Shown here: in pieces, positions 25,914-35,699 of the stretch | How the letters are laid out: each line of letters opens with the position of its first letter | Numbering within the stretch: position 1 is the stretch's first letter | Assembly (NCBI GenBank): GCA_902801475.1 | Contig: CADCIO010000025.1 | Location: forward strand, 1-41,991 | Length of the DNA: 41,991 nucleotides | Direction of reading: 5' to 3' | DNA from: an uncultured Bacteroidales bacterium | GTDB taxonomy: Bacteria; Bacteroidota; Bacteroidia; Bacteroidales; Bacteroidaceae | The notes under the pieces: generated by a model | What the model saw: the letters and a program-made list of their open reading frames with translations, nothing else | Told to the model about the DNA's origin: nothing | Database searches by the model: none | Position numbers and translations under genes: made by a program

Positions 25914-28900
25914 ATGAACTACAGCAAATGGGCGATAGAAAACAGCAAACTCATCAACTTGCTGGTGGCGATTCTGGTGGTGGGCGGACTGATGGCGTAT
26001 GGGTCGATGTCGAAGTTGGAAGACCCTGCCATCAAGGTGAAGCAGGCAATGGTCATCACGACCTATCCAGGCGCTTCAGCACATAAGGTTGAGTTGGAAG
26101 TGACCGATCCGTTGGAGAAGTCTATTGGCGAAATGACGACCATCAATAATATACAGTCGTCGAGTTATGCAGACTTGAGCCTCATCACGGTGGAACTGCT
26201 CACAACAGTACCTGATGATGAGGTGGAACAGCAATGGGACATGCTTCGTCGTAAGGTGGCTAATACGCAAAGCAAGTTGCCACAGGGCGCTTCGGCATCA
26301 CAAGTGAGGGATGACTTCGGCGATGTGTATGGTATGTTTTACGCTTTGAAAGGTGATGGACAGAGCGACAAGGTTTTGAATGACTATGCAGAACTGATTA
26401 AACGTAGTGTGAACGAGATTGATGGTGTAAGCAGGGTGGAAATCTATGGTAAGCGCAACCAGTGTGTGAACATCGAACTCCGTGAGGACAAGATGGCAAA
26501 TCTGGGTGTGATGCCGACAGAGATCATCATGACGCTCAACAATCAGAACAAAACAAGTTATGCCGGTTACTATGATAATGGCGATCGAAGAATCCGCGTG
26601 ACAGTGGATGATCAGTTCAATAATGTGGACGACATTGCCAATATGCTCATTCAAGGACATGATGAAGACCAATTGCGCATCAAAGATATTGCCACAGTGG
26701 TGAAGACGTATGAGGCAACCACGCGTAATCAGATGAAATGTGATGGAACACAAGCCTTGGGCATCAGCATTGCTTGTTCGCCTGATTATGACATTCTGAA
26801 GGTGGGCGCCAAGGTGGAAGATGTCGTGAATGAGGTTGAAAAACGATTCCCTGCTGGCATTGAATGTCAGAAGGTATTCTTCCAACCTGAGCGTGTGAGC
26901 AATGCACTGAACACCTTCCTCATCAACCTGCTCGAATCAGTGGCGATTGTGGTGGTGCTGCTTGTCTTCTTCATGGGATGGAGAAGCGGTTATATCATCG
27001 GTTGCAGTCTGGTTGTCATTGTTTTCGGCTCTTTCTTGGTGCTGAAAGGTTTTGATGGCACGTTACAGCGCGTGTCGTTGGCAAGTTTCATCTTGGCGAT
27101 GGGCATGCTGGTGGATAATGCCATCGTGATTGTGGATGGTATCTTGATTGACATGAAAAGGGGAAAGCCGCGTATGGAGGCGCTGACCTCTATCGGACAG
27201 AAAACAGCTATGCCTTTGTTGGGTGCCACACTGATAGCTATCTTGGCTTTCCTCCCAATTTTCATGAGTCCTGATACTGCAGGTGTGTATGTTCGTGACC
27301 TCTTCATTGTCATTGCTGTCAGCCTGTTGCTCAGTTGGATATTGGCATTAACACATGTGCCTGTGATGAGCAACCGAATGTTCAAGCATGTGGAGGCATC
27401 GGAAGACGAACAGGAAAGCGACCTTTATAAGGGAAGATCATACGATGTGTTAGAGAAGGTGCTTGCTTTTGGCATGAAGCATCGCAAGACGACTATCGTC
27501 GGTGCTGTGGTGTTGTTGGCGTTGAGTGCTTTCTGCTATAAGTTTGTCGATCAGGCTTTCTTCCCCGATATGGAATATGACCAGCTCTATATGGAGTACA
27601 AGTTGCCTGAAGGTTACAACTCGACGGAGACGGCTCGTGATTTGGATGAGATTCGTGAAATGCTGATGAAGCGTGACTATATCACCCACGTCACGACCTC
27701 TGTTGGTGGAACGCCATCGCGTTATAATCTGGTACGTTCCATCGCCACTCCTTCGTTGGCATATGGTGAACTGATTATTGACTTCAAGTCGCCCAAGGAT
27801 TTGGTGAAACATATTAACGCTTTGCAAAAGGAGATAAGCGAATTGTATCCTGATGCATACGTGAAGTTCAAGCGTTATAATTTGATGTTCAAAAAGTACC
27901 CGATTGAGGCATGTTTCAGTGGTCCTGATCCGGCAGTTCTGCATCAGTTGGTGGATTCTGCACGTGCCATAGTGAATGCTTCTGACAAGGTTTATCTCGC
28001 CACGTCTGATTGGGAACCTAAAGTGCCTGTGTTGAGCATCAATTACGATCAGGCATCGGCACGTAACAGCGGTCTTTCACGTAGCGATGTGGCGATGTCG
28101 ATGATGGCATATACAGGTGGCGTACCCATTGGAACTTTCTATGACGGCATCAATCCTGAGAACATCTATGTGAAATGTACCGATGAGCAAGGAAACAATG
28201 TGGAGAATCTTGAGAATGCCCGTGTGTTCGGCACGATTCCGAATGTGGGTCAGTTCCTGAATCGTTCAACGATGCAGAAGCTGATGATGGGTACGGTGAG
28301 ACGTGAGGATGTGATTGAAAACTTGATACAGACCACGCCGCTCAAGCAGGTTTCGCATGGTCTTGACATCGTTTGGGAAGAGCCAGTGGTAGTGCGCAAC
28401 AATGGTCAGCGCACTCAGCGTTTGCAGTGCTCGCCTTGTCCTGGTGTTGGCACAGAGGCGGCTCGTCAAGCCATTGCTGAGCAGATTGAGAAGATGAAAT
28501 TGCCTGAAGGATATTCTTTGTCGTGGGAGGGTGAGAAAAAAGCCTCAGACCAGTCGATGAAATATCTCTTCAACGGTTTCCCCATCTGCATCGTTATCAT
28601 GCTGCTGATTCTGGTGATGCTCTTCAAGGACTACAAGAAACCAGCCATCATCTTCTGTTGCATTCCATTGGTGATTATTGGTGTGATTCCTGTGGTGATG
28701 CTGACAGGCAAGCCATTCGGATTTGTGGCGATAGTGGGTGTGCTTGGACTGATTGGCATGATGATTAAGAATGGTATAGTCCTGATGGATGAAATCACCC
28801 TGGAAATATCACAAGGCATCGAACCACGTGTGGCACTCATCCAGAGTTCCAAATCTCGTCTACGTCCTGTGATGATGGCGAGTCTCACCACCATTCTCGG

Positions 28901-29033
28901 TATGATCCCGTTGGTGCCCGACTCCATGTTTGGCTCGTTGGCTGTCACCATCATGGGCGGTCTCTTTATGGGCACGCTCATCACCCTCATATTTATTCCA
29001 GTATTGTATGCCATATTCTTCAAAGTGAAATGA
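25914..29033 (+). CDS. RND efflux permease, inner-membrane pump
   Basis: 1039 residues from the ATG at 25914. Upstream TTG codons are in frame, but MNYSKWAIEN is the normal N-terminus for this group. The protein has the AcrB-type layout: TM1, a large periplasmic loop with VTDPLEKSIGEM, TM2-6, then a second copy. In TM4 the proton-relay position reads LVDNAIVIVDG, so the second Asp of the AcrB DD pair is Asn here. This is common in some Bacteroidetes pumps. It exports drugs, bile salts or other amphiphiles with the adaptor and TolC partner. Its stop overlaps the TolC start by 4 nt (ATGA), which implies translational coupling. The substrate cannot be read from sequence. Confidence 0.95.
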   Translation: MNYSKWAIENSKLINLLVAILVVGGLMAYGSMSKLEDPAIKVKQAMVITTYPGASAHKVELEVTDPLEKSIGEMTTINNIQSSSYADLSLITVELLTTVPDDEVEQQWDMLRRKVANTQSKLPQGASASQVRDDFGDVYGMFYALKGDGQSDKVLNDYAELIKRSVNEIDGVSRVEIYGKRNQCVNIELREDKMANLGVMPTEIIMTLNNQNKTSYAGYYDNGDRRIRVTVDDQFNNVDDIANMLIQGHDEDQLRIKDIATVVKTYEATTRNQMKCDGTQALGISIACSPDYDILKVGAKVEDVVNEVEKRFPAGIECQKVFFQPERVSNALNTFLINLLESVAIVVVLLVFFMGWRSGYIIGCSLVVIVFGSFLVLKGFDGTLQRVSLASFILAMGMLVDNAIVIVDGILIDMKRGKPRMEALTSIGQKTAMPLLGATLIAILAFLPIFMSPDTAGVYVRDLFIVIAVSLLLSWILALTHVPVMSNRMFKHVEASEDEQESDLYKGRSYDVLEKVLAFGMKHRKTTIVGAVVLLALSAFCYKFVDQAFFPDMEYDQLYMEYKLPEGYNSTETARDLDEIREMLMKRDYITHVTTSVGGTPSRYNLVRSIATPSLAYGELIIDFKSPKDLVKHINALQKEISELYPDAYVKFKRYNLMFKKYPIEACFSGPDPAVLHQLVDSARAIVNASDKVYLATSDWEPKVPVLSINYDQASARNSGLSRSDVAMSMMAYTGGVPIGTFYDGINPENIYVKCTDEQGNNVENLENARVFGTIPNVGQFLNRSTMQKLMMGTVRREDVIENLIQTTPLKQVSHGLDIVWEEPVVVRNNGQRTQRLQCSPCPGVGTEAARQAIAEQIEKMKLPEGYSLSWEGEKKASDQSMKYLFNGFPICIVIMLLILVMLFKDYKKPAIIFCCIPLVIIGVIPVVMLTGKPFGFVAIVGVLGLIGMMIKNGIVLMDEITLEISQGIEPRVALIQSSKSRLRPVMMASLTTILGMIPLVPDSMFGSLAVTIMGGLFMGTLITLIFIPVLYAIFFKVK

Positions 29034-30418
29034 AAAAGATATTGATACCTCTTATCGCCTTCGTCTTTGGCGGATTCCTTTCTGGCGTGACGGCTCAGAC
29101 GCTCACGCTGGATGAATGTATAGACAAGGCACTTGAATACAATAAATCGTTGTCGTCTGCCAAGCTGAAGTTGGAGCAGACCACTTTCGACATGAAGTCC
29201 TACAAGGCGAACTTCTATCCGCAGTTCAATCTCATGGCGTTCGATTTCTATTCAACCGCCAAAGGTGATTTCACTATTGAAGGTGGACATCTTCCTATAT
29301 ATAATTATGTGGAAGCGGCAGGAAAGTTCGTGCCCAATGTGACGATGAATGCCGACGGAAGTTACACGCTCAATCAGTATGCTGATTTCCCTTCGCAGAC
29401 AATGGAATGGAAAATCAAGAACATATTCTCTGGCGGCATCTCAATGATGGAGCCTATTTATGCGGGTGGCAAGATTTCTACTGCCTACGAGATGTCCAAG
29501 TTGGGCGTCAACATGGCCACAGAGAATATCCGTCTGACGGAGTCGGAAGTCATTGTGAAGACCCATGAGGCCTACTATCTCGCCGTGAAAGCCAAAGAGT
29601 TGGGTGAGGTGACACGTGCTTACAAGACTTTGCTTGATGAGCTGAAGAAGAATGTGGAAGGAGCGTTCCGTCACGGCATGAGCACACGCAACGACATCAT
29701 GAAGGTGCAGGTGAAACAGAACGAAGCCGAACTCGCCATTCAGAAGGCCGACAACAATTATCAGTTGGCATTGATGAATCTCTGTCACATCATCGGACTC
29801 CCTCTGACCAGTGAGGTTGGGGTAGGGCAGCCTGAGACACCGACCCAGACATCGCTTCCTGCTGAGAAGGGTATGCGTCCTGAACAAGTAATTCTCGACA
29901 ACAAGACCGAACTGGCACGTCAAAATGTCAAGCTCACCAAGAGTGACTACCTACCCAATGTGGCGGTTGGAGCCACTTACTTCTATGCCAATGGCGGCGA
30001 ACTGGCGGGTAAGAAGCTTGTTAACAACGGATCTGCCTCAGTGGGTGTGGTGGTGAAGATGCCACTCGACCTCTTCGGAGGCTCGACCAACAAGATTCGT
30101 TCTGCTAAAGCAGCCTATCAGATCGCCCAGATGGAACAGCAAGACATCGACGAGCAACTGGAGCTTGAATGGGCGCAATGCCGCAACCTCTACGACGAGG
30201 CACAGACAGAGTATCGTCTCAGCCAAGTCTCGCTCGACCAAGCTGCCGAGAACATGCGCCTTTCCAAGCAGCAGTACGAGGTGGGCTTCGAAACCCTTGC
30301 CGACTATCTCGAAACCCAAGCCCAGTGGCAGCAATGCAATGCTGCCTTGGTCAACGCTCGTTGTCAATTGCAACTGACATATGTCCGTCTGTTAAAGGCT
30401 TCTGGAACACTGAAATGA
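29030..30418 (+). CDS. TolC-family outer-membrane channel
   Basis: 462 residues. A signal peptide (MKKILIPLIAFVFGGFLSGVTAQ) is followed by two outer-membrane efflux protein (OEP) repeats with long coiled-coil helices, for example TLDECIDKALEYNKSLSSAK near the start and AENMRLSKQQYEVGFETLAD near the end. The family forms trimeric barrels extended by an alpha tunnel that completes tripartite efflux pumps. It overlaps the permease stop by 4 nt and ends the operon's core. The small DUF2752 gene follows after 37 nt and may be read from the same transcript. Confidence 0.95.
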   Translation: MKKILIPLIAFVFGGFLSGVTAQTLTLDECIDKALEYNKSLSSAKLKLEQTTFDMKSYKANFYPQFNLMAFDFYSTAKGDFTIEGGHLPIYNYVEAAGKFVPNVTMNADGSYTLNQYADFPSQTMEWKIKNIFSGGISMMEPIYAGGKISTAYEMSKLGVNMATENIRLTESEVIVKTHEAYYLAVKAKELGEVTRAYKTLLDELKKNVEGAFRHGMSTRNDIMKVQVKQNEAELAIQKADNNYQLALMNLCHIIGLPLTSEVGVGQPETPTQTSLPAEKGMRPEQVILDNKTELARQNVKLTKSDYLPNVAVGATYFYANGGELAGKKLVNNGSASVGVVVKMPLDLFGGSTNKIRSAKAAYQIAQMEQQDIDEQLELEWAQCRNLYDEAQTEYRLSQVSLDQAAENMRLSKQQYEVGFETLADYLETQAQWQQCNAALVNARCQLQLTYVRLLKASGTLK

Positions 30419-30455
30419 TAGGTGATGGAAGACCTCATGATTTAAGGTTCACGAA

Positions 30456-30851
30456 ATGATGGCAACACGTCGCAAGTCATACTTTCCGCTTGTTCTTTTG
30501 GGACTGATTATTTCAGGATGCGTGGCCCTCTATTTCTTTATCGACCCAACCCGACACGCGTGGATGCCCCAATGCCCGTTCCGCCTGCTCACAGGCTGGA
30601 ACTGCCCTGCCTGTGGACTTCAACGCGCCCTACATGCCCTGTTGCACGGTCGTTTTCAAAAAGCCTTCTCTTACAATTATTTCTTCATCGTCAGCATCCC
30701 ATACCTGATTGCTTTACTGATTGCCGAAGTACTGAAACAGCGGCATCGTGGACAAGACTTCATCCGAGCCGTCGAGCATCCCTTCATCGCCCGCACCTAC
30801 ATTGTCCTCTTCATCGTCTGGGGCATCGTGCGCAACCTGCTGCACGTATGA
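30456..30851 (+). CDS. DUF2752 membrane protein
   Basis: 131 residues with about three hydrophobic helices (about 10-30, 72-91 and 110-126). The diagnostic block CPFRLLTGWNCPACGLQRAL (about 40-59) contains the CPxCGxxR motif of DUF2752, followed by HALLHGRF. The molecular function of the family is not known. Paired cysteines suggest redox or metal contact near the membrane face. It begins at an ATG 37 nt after the TolC gene. Two ATG codons are adjacent, and I used the first. A strong terminator follows. Confidence 0.88.
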   Translation: MMATRRKSYFPLVLLGLIISGCVALYFFIDPTRHAWMPQCPFRLLTGWNCPACGLQRALHALLHGRFQKAFSYNYFFIVSIPYLIALLIAEVLKQRHRGQDFIRAVEHPFIARTYIVLFIVWGIVRNLLHV

Positions 30852-30867
30852 ACCATGTGATTATTCC

Positions 30868-30913
30868 ATAAGACAACGGGGATATACCAATCGGCATATC
30901 CCCGTTGTCTTAT
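30868..30913. terminator. Bidirectional terminator between the DUF2752 gene and pgk
   Basis: A perfect 18-bp stem (30868-30885 with 30896-30913) and a 10-nt loop, followed by an AT-rich stretch on the + side. It lies between convergent genes. Confidence 0.9.
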
Positions 30914-30940
30914 TAATTTTATCAAATGTGTAGCCTCCGA

Positions 30941-32209
30941 TTATTCGCCCTTTACAGCTGCGATGCCTGGGAGCACCTTACCTTCGATAGCCTCGAGGAG
31001 GGCACCACCACCTGTAGAGATGTAAGAAACCTTGTCTGCGAGACCGAACTTGTTGACACAAGCTACAGAGTCACCACCACCGATGAGGGAGAAGGCACCT
31101 TCCTGAGTAGCCTTGGCAACAGCTTCACCTACGGCGCGAGAACCTACTGCAAATTCATCGCTCTCGAAGCAGCCTGCAGGGCCGTTCCAAAGGATGGTCT
31201 TGGCACCTTCGATAGCCTTAGCGAACTTGGCCTGGCTCACAGGACCAACGTCGAGACCTTCCCAACCGTCAGCGATTGCGTTAGATGGGAATGTCTTCTT
31301 CTCAGCACCTGGCTTGAGAGAGAATGTGGAGAAATCGAAGCCGTTGCAGCATACAGAATCCTCACCGAGAACGAGCTCTACGCCGTTCTTCTTAGCCAGT
31401 TCCTCAACGCCGAGGGCGATGTCGAGCTTGTCGAGTTCTACGATAGAATCACCGATCTCACCACCGTGAGCCTTCATGAAGGTGTAAGTCATACCACCAC
31501 AGAGGATGAGCTTGTCCACCTTGCCGAGCAAGTTCTCGATGATGCCAATCTTAGTGGAAACCTTAGAACCACCCATGATAGCCACGAATGGACGCTTGAT
31601 GTTGTTGAGCACGTTGTCAACAGCCTGAACCTCCTTCTCCATGAGGAGACCAAGCATCACGTCGTTCTTGTCGAAGTAGTCAGCGATGACAGCGGTAGAA
31701 GCGTGCTTGCGGTGAGCTGTACCGAATGCATCCATCACCCAGCAGTCAGCGTAAGAAGCGAGCTTCTTTGCAAACTCCTTCTGGCTTGCCTTCATGGCCT
31801 TCTTAGCCTCGTCGTATGCAGGATCTTCCTTGTCGATACCTACTGGCTTGCCTTCCTCTTCAGGATAGTAGCGGAGGTTTTCGAGAAGGAGCACTTCACC
31901 AGCCTTCAGGGCAGCAGCCTGAGCCTCAGCCTTCTGGCAGTCGTCAGCAAACTGTACAGGAACACCAAGAGCCTGGCTCACAGCTGGAACAATCTGCTTC
32001 AGAGAGAGCTCTGGCTTCACCTTGCCCTTTGGCTTACCCATGTGAGACATGATGATGAGGGCACCACCTTTTTCAAGGATCAGCTTGAGAGTGGGAACAG
32101 CACCACGAATACGAGTGTCGTCTGTGATGACGCCATTCTGGATTGGCACGTTGAAATCTACACGCACGATTGCCTTCTTACCGGCAAAGTTGTACTCATT
32201 GATAGTCAT
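30941..32209 (-). CDS. pgk: Phosphoglycerate kinase
   Basis: 422 residues. This glycolytic enzyme moves phosphate from 1,3-bisphosphoglycerate to ADP. Present are VRVDFNVP (17-24), the substrate-binding SHMGKPKG, the hinge [16 protein letters not shown], and the nucleotide-binding [14 protein letters not shown] and STGGGALLE near the C-terminus. It is about 25 residues longer than typical bacterial PGK. The extra residues lie in the N-domain around [20 protein letters not shown], an insertion I associate with Bacteroidetes. It follows panB by 70 nt, with no obvious -7 box in between, so the two may be co-transcribed. Confidence 0.97.
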   Translation of the reverse strand: MTINEYNFAGKKAIVRVDFNVPIQNGVITDDTRIRGAVPTLKLILEKGGALIIMSHMGKPKGKVKPELSLKQIVPAVSQALGVPVQFADDCQKAEAQAAALKAGEVLLLENLRYYPEEEGKPVGIDKEDPAYDEAKKAMKASQKEFAKKLASYADCWVMDAFGTAHRKHASTAVIADYFDKNDVMLGLLMEKEVQAVDNVLNNIKRPFVAIMGGSKVSTKIGIIENLLGKVDKLILCGGMTYTFMKAHGGEIGDSIVELDKLDIALGVEELAKKNGVELVLGEDSVCCNGFDFSTFSLKPGAEKKTFPSNAIADGWEGLDVGPVSQAKFAKAIEGAKTILWNGPAGCFESDEFAVGSRAVGEAVAKATQEGAFSLIGGGDSVACVNKFGLADKVSYISTGGGALLEAIEGKVLPGIAAVKGE

Positions 32210-32279
32210 AATCGTTTGTTTTTAAAGTTGTTTTTATATAGTTGATGTTGTTTTGAAAATCGCCAAGCGTGTGGGATTG

Positions 32280-33101
32280 TTAGTATTGTTCGTTCTCATT
32301 GGGGAAGTTGCCCTCCTTCACATCCTCCACATAATGTCCGATGGCATCGGTCATCACAGTATTGAGGTCTGCATAGCGACGAAGGAACTTGGGGGAGAAA
32401 CCGCGTGTCATACCCAGCATGTCGGAAATGACGAGTACCTGGCCATCGCATCCGCCACCAGCACCAATGCCAATCACTGGAATCTTCAGTTCCTGTGCCA
32501 CCTGTGTAGCCAACTTGGCAGGAATCTTCTCCAGCACCACAGCGAAACATCCTGCATCTTCCAAAGCGTGTGCGTCGCTGATGAGTTTCTGTGCTTCAGC
32601 CTCTTCTTTGGCACGTACGGTATAGGTACCGAACTTGTTGATGGATTGGGGAGTCAGACCCAGGTGTCCACAGATAGGAATACCTGCATCGAGAATCTTT
32701 CGAACAGCGGGGATAATCTCCACACCACCTTCCAACTTGAGGGCATCGCAATGCGTTTCCTTCATGATGCGGATGGCGTTGGTGACGGCCTCTGTCTCAT
32801 TAACCTGATATGTGCCAAAAGGCATGTCACAAATGACCAAGGCACGCTTCACGGCACGTACTACAGCCTTGGCGTGATAAATCATCTGGTCGAGTGTGAT
32901 AGGGAGGGTTGTCCAGTTACCAGCCATCACATTGCTGGCAGAATCACCCACGAGGATGATGTCAATACCTGCATTGTCTGTAATGGTGGCCGTTGTGAAA
33001 TCATACGATGTAAGCATGGCAATCTTCTTACCTTCTGCTTTCATCTGAATCAATCTGTGTGTTGTGACCTTACGCTGGTCTTCTACTAAATATCCTGCCA
33101 T
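32280..33101 (-). CDS. panB: 3-methyl-2-oxobutanoate hydroxymethyltransferase
   Basis: 273 residues, normal length. The enzyme makes ketopantoate from 2-oxoisovalerate and methylene-tetrahydrofolate, the first step of pantothenate and CoA synthesis. Motifs are SYDF (32-35), [11 protein letters not shown] with metal ligand D53, D92 in CDMPFGTY, E124 in [19 protein letters not shown], and probable catalytic E191 in VLEKIP. The start is ATG at 33101. Its promoter lies within the 3' end of the TonB-receptor gene. panC and panD are not in the window. Confidence 0.97.
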   Translation of the reverse strand: MAGYLVEDQRKVTTHRLIQMKAEGKKIAMLTSYDFTTATITDNAGIDIILVGDSASNVMAGNWTTLPITLDQMIYHAKAVVRAVKRALVICDMPFGTYQVNETEAVTNAIRIMKETHCDALKLEGGVEIIPAVRKILDAGIPICGHLGLTPQSINKFGTYTVRAKEEAEAQKLISDAHALEDAGCFAVVLEKIPAKLATQVAQELKIPVIGIGAGGGCDGQVLVISDMLGMTRGFSPKFLRRYADLNTVMTDAIGHYVEDVKEGNFPNENEQY

Positions 33102-33126
33102 TGTTCTGGATTATCTTAACAGGATG

Positions 33127-33156
33127 CAAAGTTACACATTATTATTAAAACTCAAA
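33127..33156 (-). promoter_or_regulatory. Promoter of panB (and perhaps pgk)
   Basis: The minus strand has TAACTTTG (33127-33134) and an upstream TTTG (33153-33156) 18 nt away. It lies 26 nt before the panB ATG and overlaps the last codons of the upstream receptor gene. Confidence 0.65.
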
Positions 33157-35547
33157 CAATAAACGTGCATTTATTTGTCGTCTTGTCAAGTAATTTGGCA
33201 CTGCATATTGATGATTTGTAATGTCTGTGACCCAATAATAACTGTTCACGTTGGAAATGTCGAGGATGTTGAACACGTCGACACCCAGCCAGATATTGCG
33301 GAAAGCACGTCCAACTCCCGTGTAGATATGCCTGTCTTCATTCTTCAACAAACGATAACTAATGCCTAAATCGACACGGCGGTAACTCGACATGCGGAAC
33401 ACTTGCTTCTCACGACCGGAGTGGGGTGGTCCGAAGGGGAGTCCACCAGCATAATGTCCCTGAATGGTCATCTTCCAACGGTCGGTGTTGGGGAAATAGT
33501 CGCTGAAGAACAAAGCGCAGTTCAGACGCTGATCAGTAGGACGCGGCACGGATTTGCCACCATCAATCTTTTCTTCCGTCTTCATGATACCCACACTCAA
33601 CCAAGAGTCTGTACCAGGCACAAACTCACCATAAATCTTCATATCAAGACCAGCGGCATAACCCTTTGATATGTTACCACCATAATAGACAACTCGAACA
33701 TTGTCAATATTATACGGAATCAAATTGCTTAATGCTTTGTAATAAGCCTCTGCCGTAAATTTGAATGGACGTTCATTGACCCTGAACTTATATTCCATAC
33801 CCAAAACAAAGTGAATGCTTCGCTGTGATTTAATGTCCTTACGCAAGAATGCGGTCGTGTTGTTGTTCACAGTGGTAGTGTCGCGCATTTCCTTGTAAAA
33901 CGGGGTTTGATAATACACACCAGTAGAGAAACGATAGGTCAGATTCTCGTTCTTGGCTGGCGTGAAAGCCACCGTTGCACGAGGCGAGAAAAGAGTTTCC
34001 TTATTCCAATTCCAGCGAGTTAGACGAGCACCATAGTTCAAGACCAGACTTCCATCCTCAAATTCGTTCCTCCAAGTGTCTTGAATATAGAATTCATAAT
34101 GATTTGATTTTTCGCTATTTACAGAAACTATATTATAGACAAGGTCTAAACGGCCTGCAGAGTGGGGGAGTGAGTACCCTGCTGAGTCACGCATCTCCCA
34201 TTCACGCATCGTTTCGTCCACCTTTTCCATCTTCATCAACGCTCCATATCGCAACCAATGGCTGGTAAAACGGTTCTGACCTGTGATGCCCACACTGGTC
34301 ACGCTGGCATTCAGCCGGTTGCGCGCATGTTCATGATAGGTGCCAATACCTAAACTCTCATCATCGCCATCGTTGTTCAACCAATATTCGCCATTGATGT
34401 CATATGTTTCACGTTCCTTCGTCTTGAATCCAGACCAATTGAAGGTTAATGAGTTCATTTTGTTGAAATTATGTGTAACAGAAACAGCTCCGAAATAGGT
34501 GTAGAATTTATCCTGTTCACTGCCATCAAAATAAACCTTGAATTCTTTCAAATCCTCAGCTGTACCAAACTTGGTTGTACGGTCGGTCGGCTTGAATTTG
34601 TAGTCATTTGTTGAAATCACACCCATCACATCGAACGTCCAACGCTGATTAGGACTCCAACTCATATAAGTCTGATAATCAAAGTCTCGCGGATCATATT
34701 CACCCTTTGTCTGCAAGGTGCCCAAGAGGTTCTTCATCGTCTTGTAGCGTACTGCGTGCGTCATGGAGAACTTCTCTGTGCCAAAACCAAGATAACCGCT
34801 GGCGCCCAACAAGCTGGCACTCACACTGCCTTCGAAACCCTTGACTTTCTTGTAGGTAATGTCCAACACGCTTGACATCTTCTCACCATATTTCGCTTCG
34901 AAACCGCCAGCAGAGAAACCAATACGCTCCACCATATCTGGATTGATAATGCTCAAACCTTCTTGCTGACCACTGCGAATCAATAGAGGACGATAAACTT
35001 CTATTCCGTTGATATACACAGAGTTTTCATCGAAAGATCCACCTCTTACATTATATTGTGAAGAAAGTTCGCTATGGGTAGAAACACCTGCCTGACTCGT
35101 GATAAGCCTTTCTACGCCACCACCTGACGCATTACCCATGTGCTTCATATCTTCCATGCTCACATCCGTCATCGTGCTTGTCTGACGTCGAATATCAGTC
35201 ACCTCCACAGCGCCTAATTCGTAACCTAATGATGGCAACATGACATTCATCGTCACCGAATCCACGGGGTTTTCCAACACACGTTTCCTGGTCTCATAAC
35301 CAAGCATTGAAAACACAACCACCATCGAATCAGCACTTTCACATGTAAAACGGAATTCTCCTTTCAGATTACATACAGCACCGCATCCAGTGCCTTCCAC
35401 ACGAACCTGAGCCAATTCAATAGGTGATTTCTGATCGTCAATGACTTTACCTTTAATCACAACCGTCTGGGCATGACCACAAGCCACACCCAACAACCAC
35501 AATAAAAGAATTGTGCTAATATATTTATATATAATGTGTCGTATCAT
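33145..35547 (-). CDS. TonB-dependent outer-membrane receptor (orphan, no SusD)
   Basis: 800 residues. A signal sequence ending CGHAQ is followed by a carboxypeptidase-regulatory-like domain (about 28-110: IKGKVIDDQKSPIELAQVRV), a plug domain (about 115-230: SSQYNVRGGSFDENSVYING), and a 22-strand barrel ending in Phe (RRQINARLLFEF), as outer-membrane proteins do. These receptors import siderophores, vitamins or glycans using TonB/ExbBD. There is no SusD-like partner, iron regulator or cobalamin riboswitch nearby, so no substrate is indicated. The size is small for SusC (about 1000 residues), which argues against a glycan-uptake pair. Transcription probably starts in the 152-bp spacer upstream. 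Confidence 0.92.
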   Translation of the reverse strand: MIRHIIYKYISTILLLWLLGVACGHAQTVVIKGKVIDDQKSPIELAQVRVEGTGCGAVCNLKGEFRFTCESADSMVVVFSMLGYETRKRVLENPVDSVTMNVMLPSLGYELGAVEVTDIRRQTSTMTDVSMEDMKHMGNASGGGVERLITSQAGVSTHSELSSQYNVRGGSFDENSVYINGIEVYRPLLIRSGQQEGLSIINPDMVERIGFSAGGFEAKYGEKMSSVLDITYKKVKGFEGSVSASLLGASGYLGFGTEKFSMTHAVRYKTMKNLLGTLQTKGEYDPRDFDYQTYMSWSPNQRWTFDVMGVISTNDYKFKPTDRTTKFGTAEDLKEFKVYFDGSEQDKFYTYFGAVSVTHNFNKMNSLTFNWSGFKTKERETYDINGEYWLNNDGDDESLGIGTYHEHARNRLNASVTSVGITGQNRFTSHWLRYGALMKMEKVDETMREWEMRDSAGYSLPHSAGRLDLVYNIVSVNSEKSNHYEFYIQDTWRNEFEDGSLVLNYGARLTRWNWNKETLFSPRATVAFTPAKNENLTYRFSTGVYYQTPFYKEMRDTTTVNNNTTAFLRKDIKSQRSIHFVLGMEYKFRVNERPFKFTAEAYYKALSNLIPYNIDNVRVVYYGGNISKGYAAGLDMKIYGEFVPGTDSWLSVGIMKTEEKIDGGKSVPRPTDQRLNCALFFSDYFPNTDRWKMTIQGHYAGGLPFGPPHSGREKQVFRMSSYRRVDLGISYRLLKNEDRHIYTGVGRAFRNIWLGVDVFNILDISNVNSYYWVTDITNHQYAVPNYLTRRQINARLLFEF

Positions 35548-35699
35548 TATACGATTGTCATATCATTTTGTTCTTATTACTAATTACGATTTACTAATCA
35601 CTAATTACTAATTATATAACGATACCACAATCAATATATTGTATTTATCTCAATAGAGACGATGTTCTTCTTCAGAAAGAGGGGATAATCCCCAAAAAA
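35548..35699. repeat. Spacer with heptamer repeats and a short hairpin
   Basis: The heptamer ACTAATT/ACTAATC recurs on a 7-bp register at 35579, 35593, 35600 and 35607. Near the MFS stop, GGGGATAATCCCC (close to 35680-35692) is a short palindrome that may end MFS transcription. No gene is seen. Confidence 0.6.

Noticed and set aside
30926..32245. A 439-codon open frame on the + strand covering all of pgk
   Set aside because: pgk motifs are unambiguous on the minus strand. The antisense frame has no recognisable motif and starts with no promoter or ribosome site.
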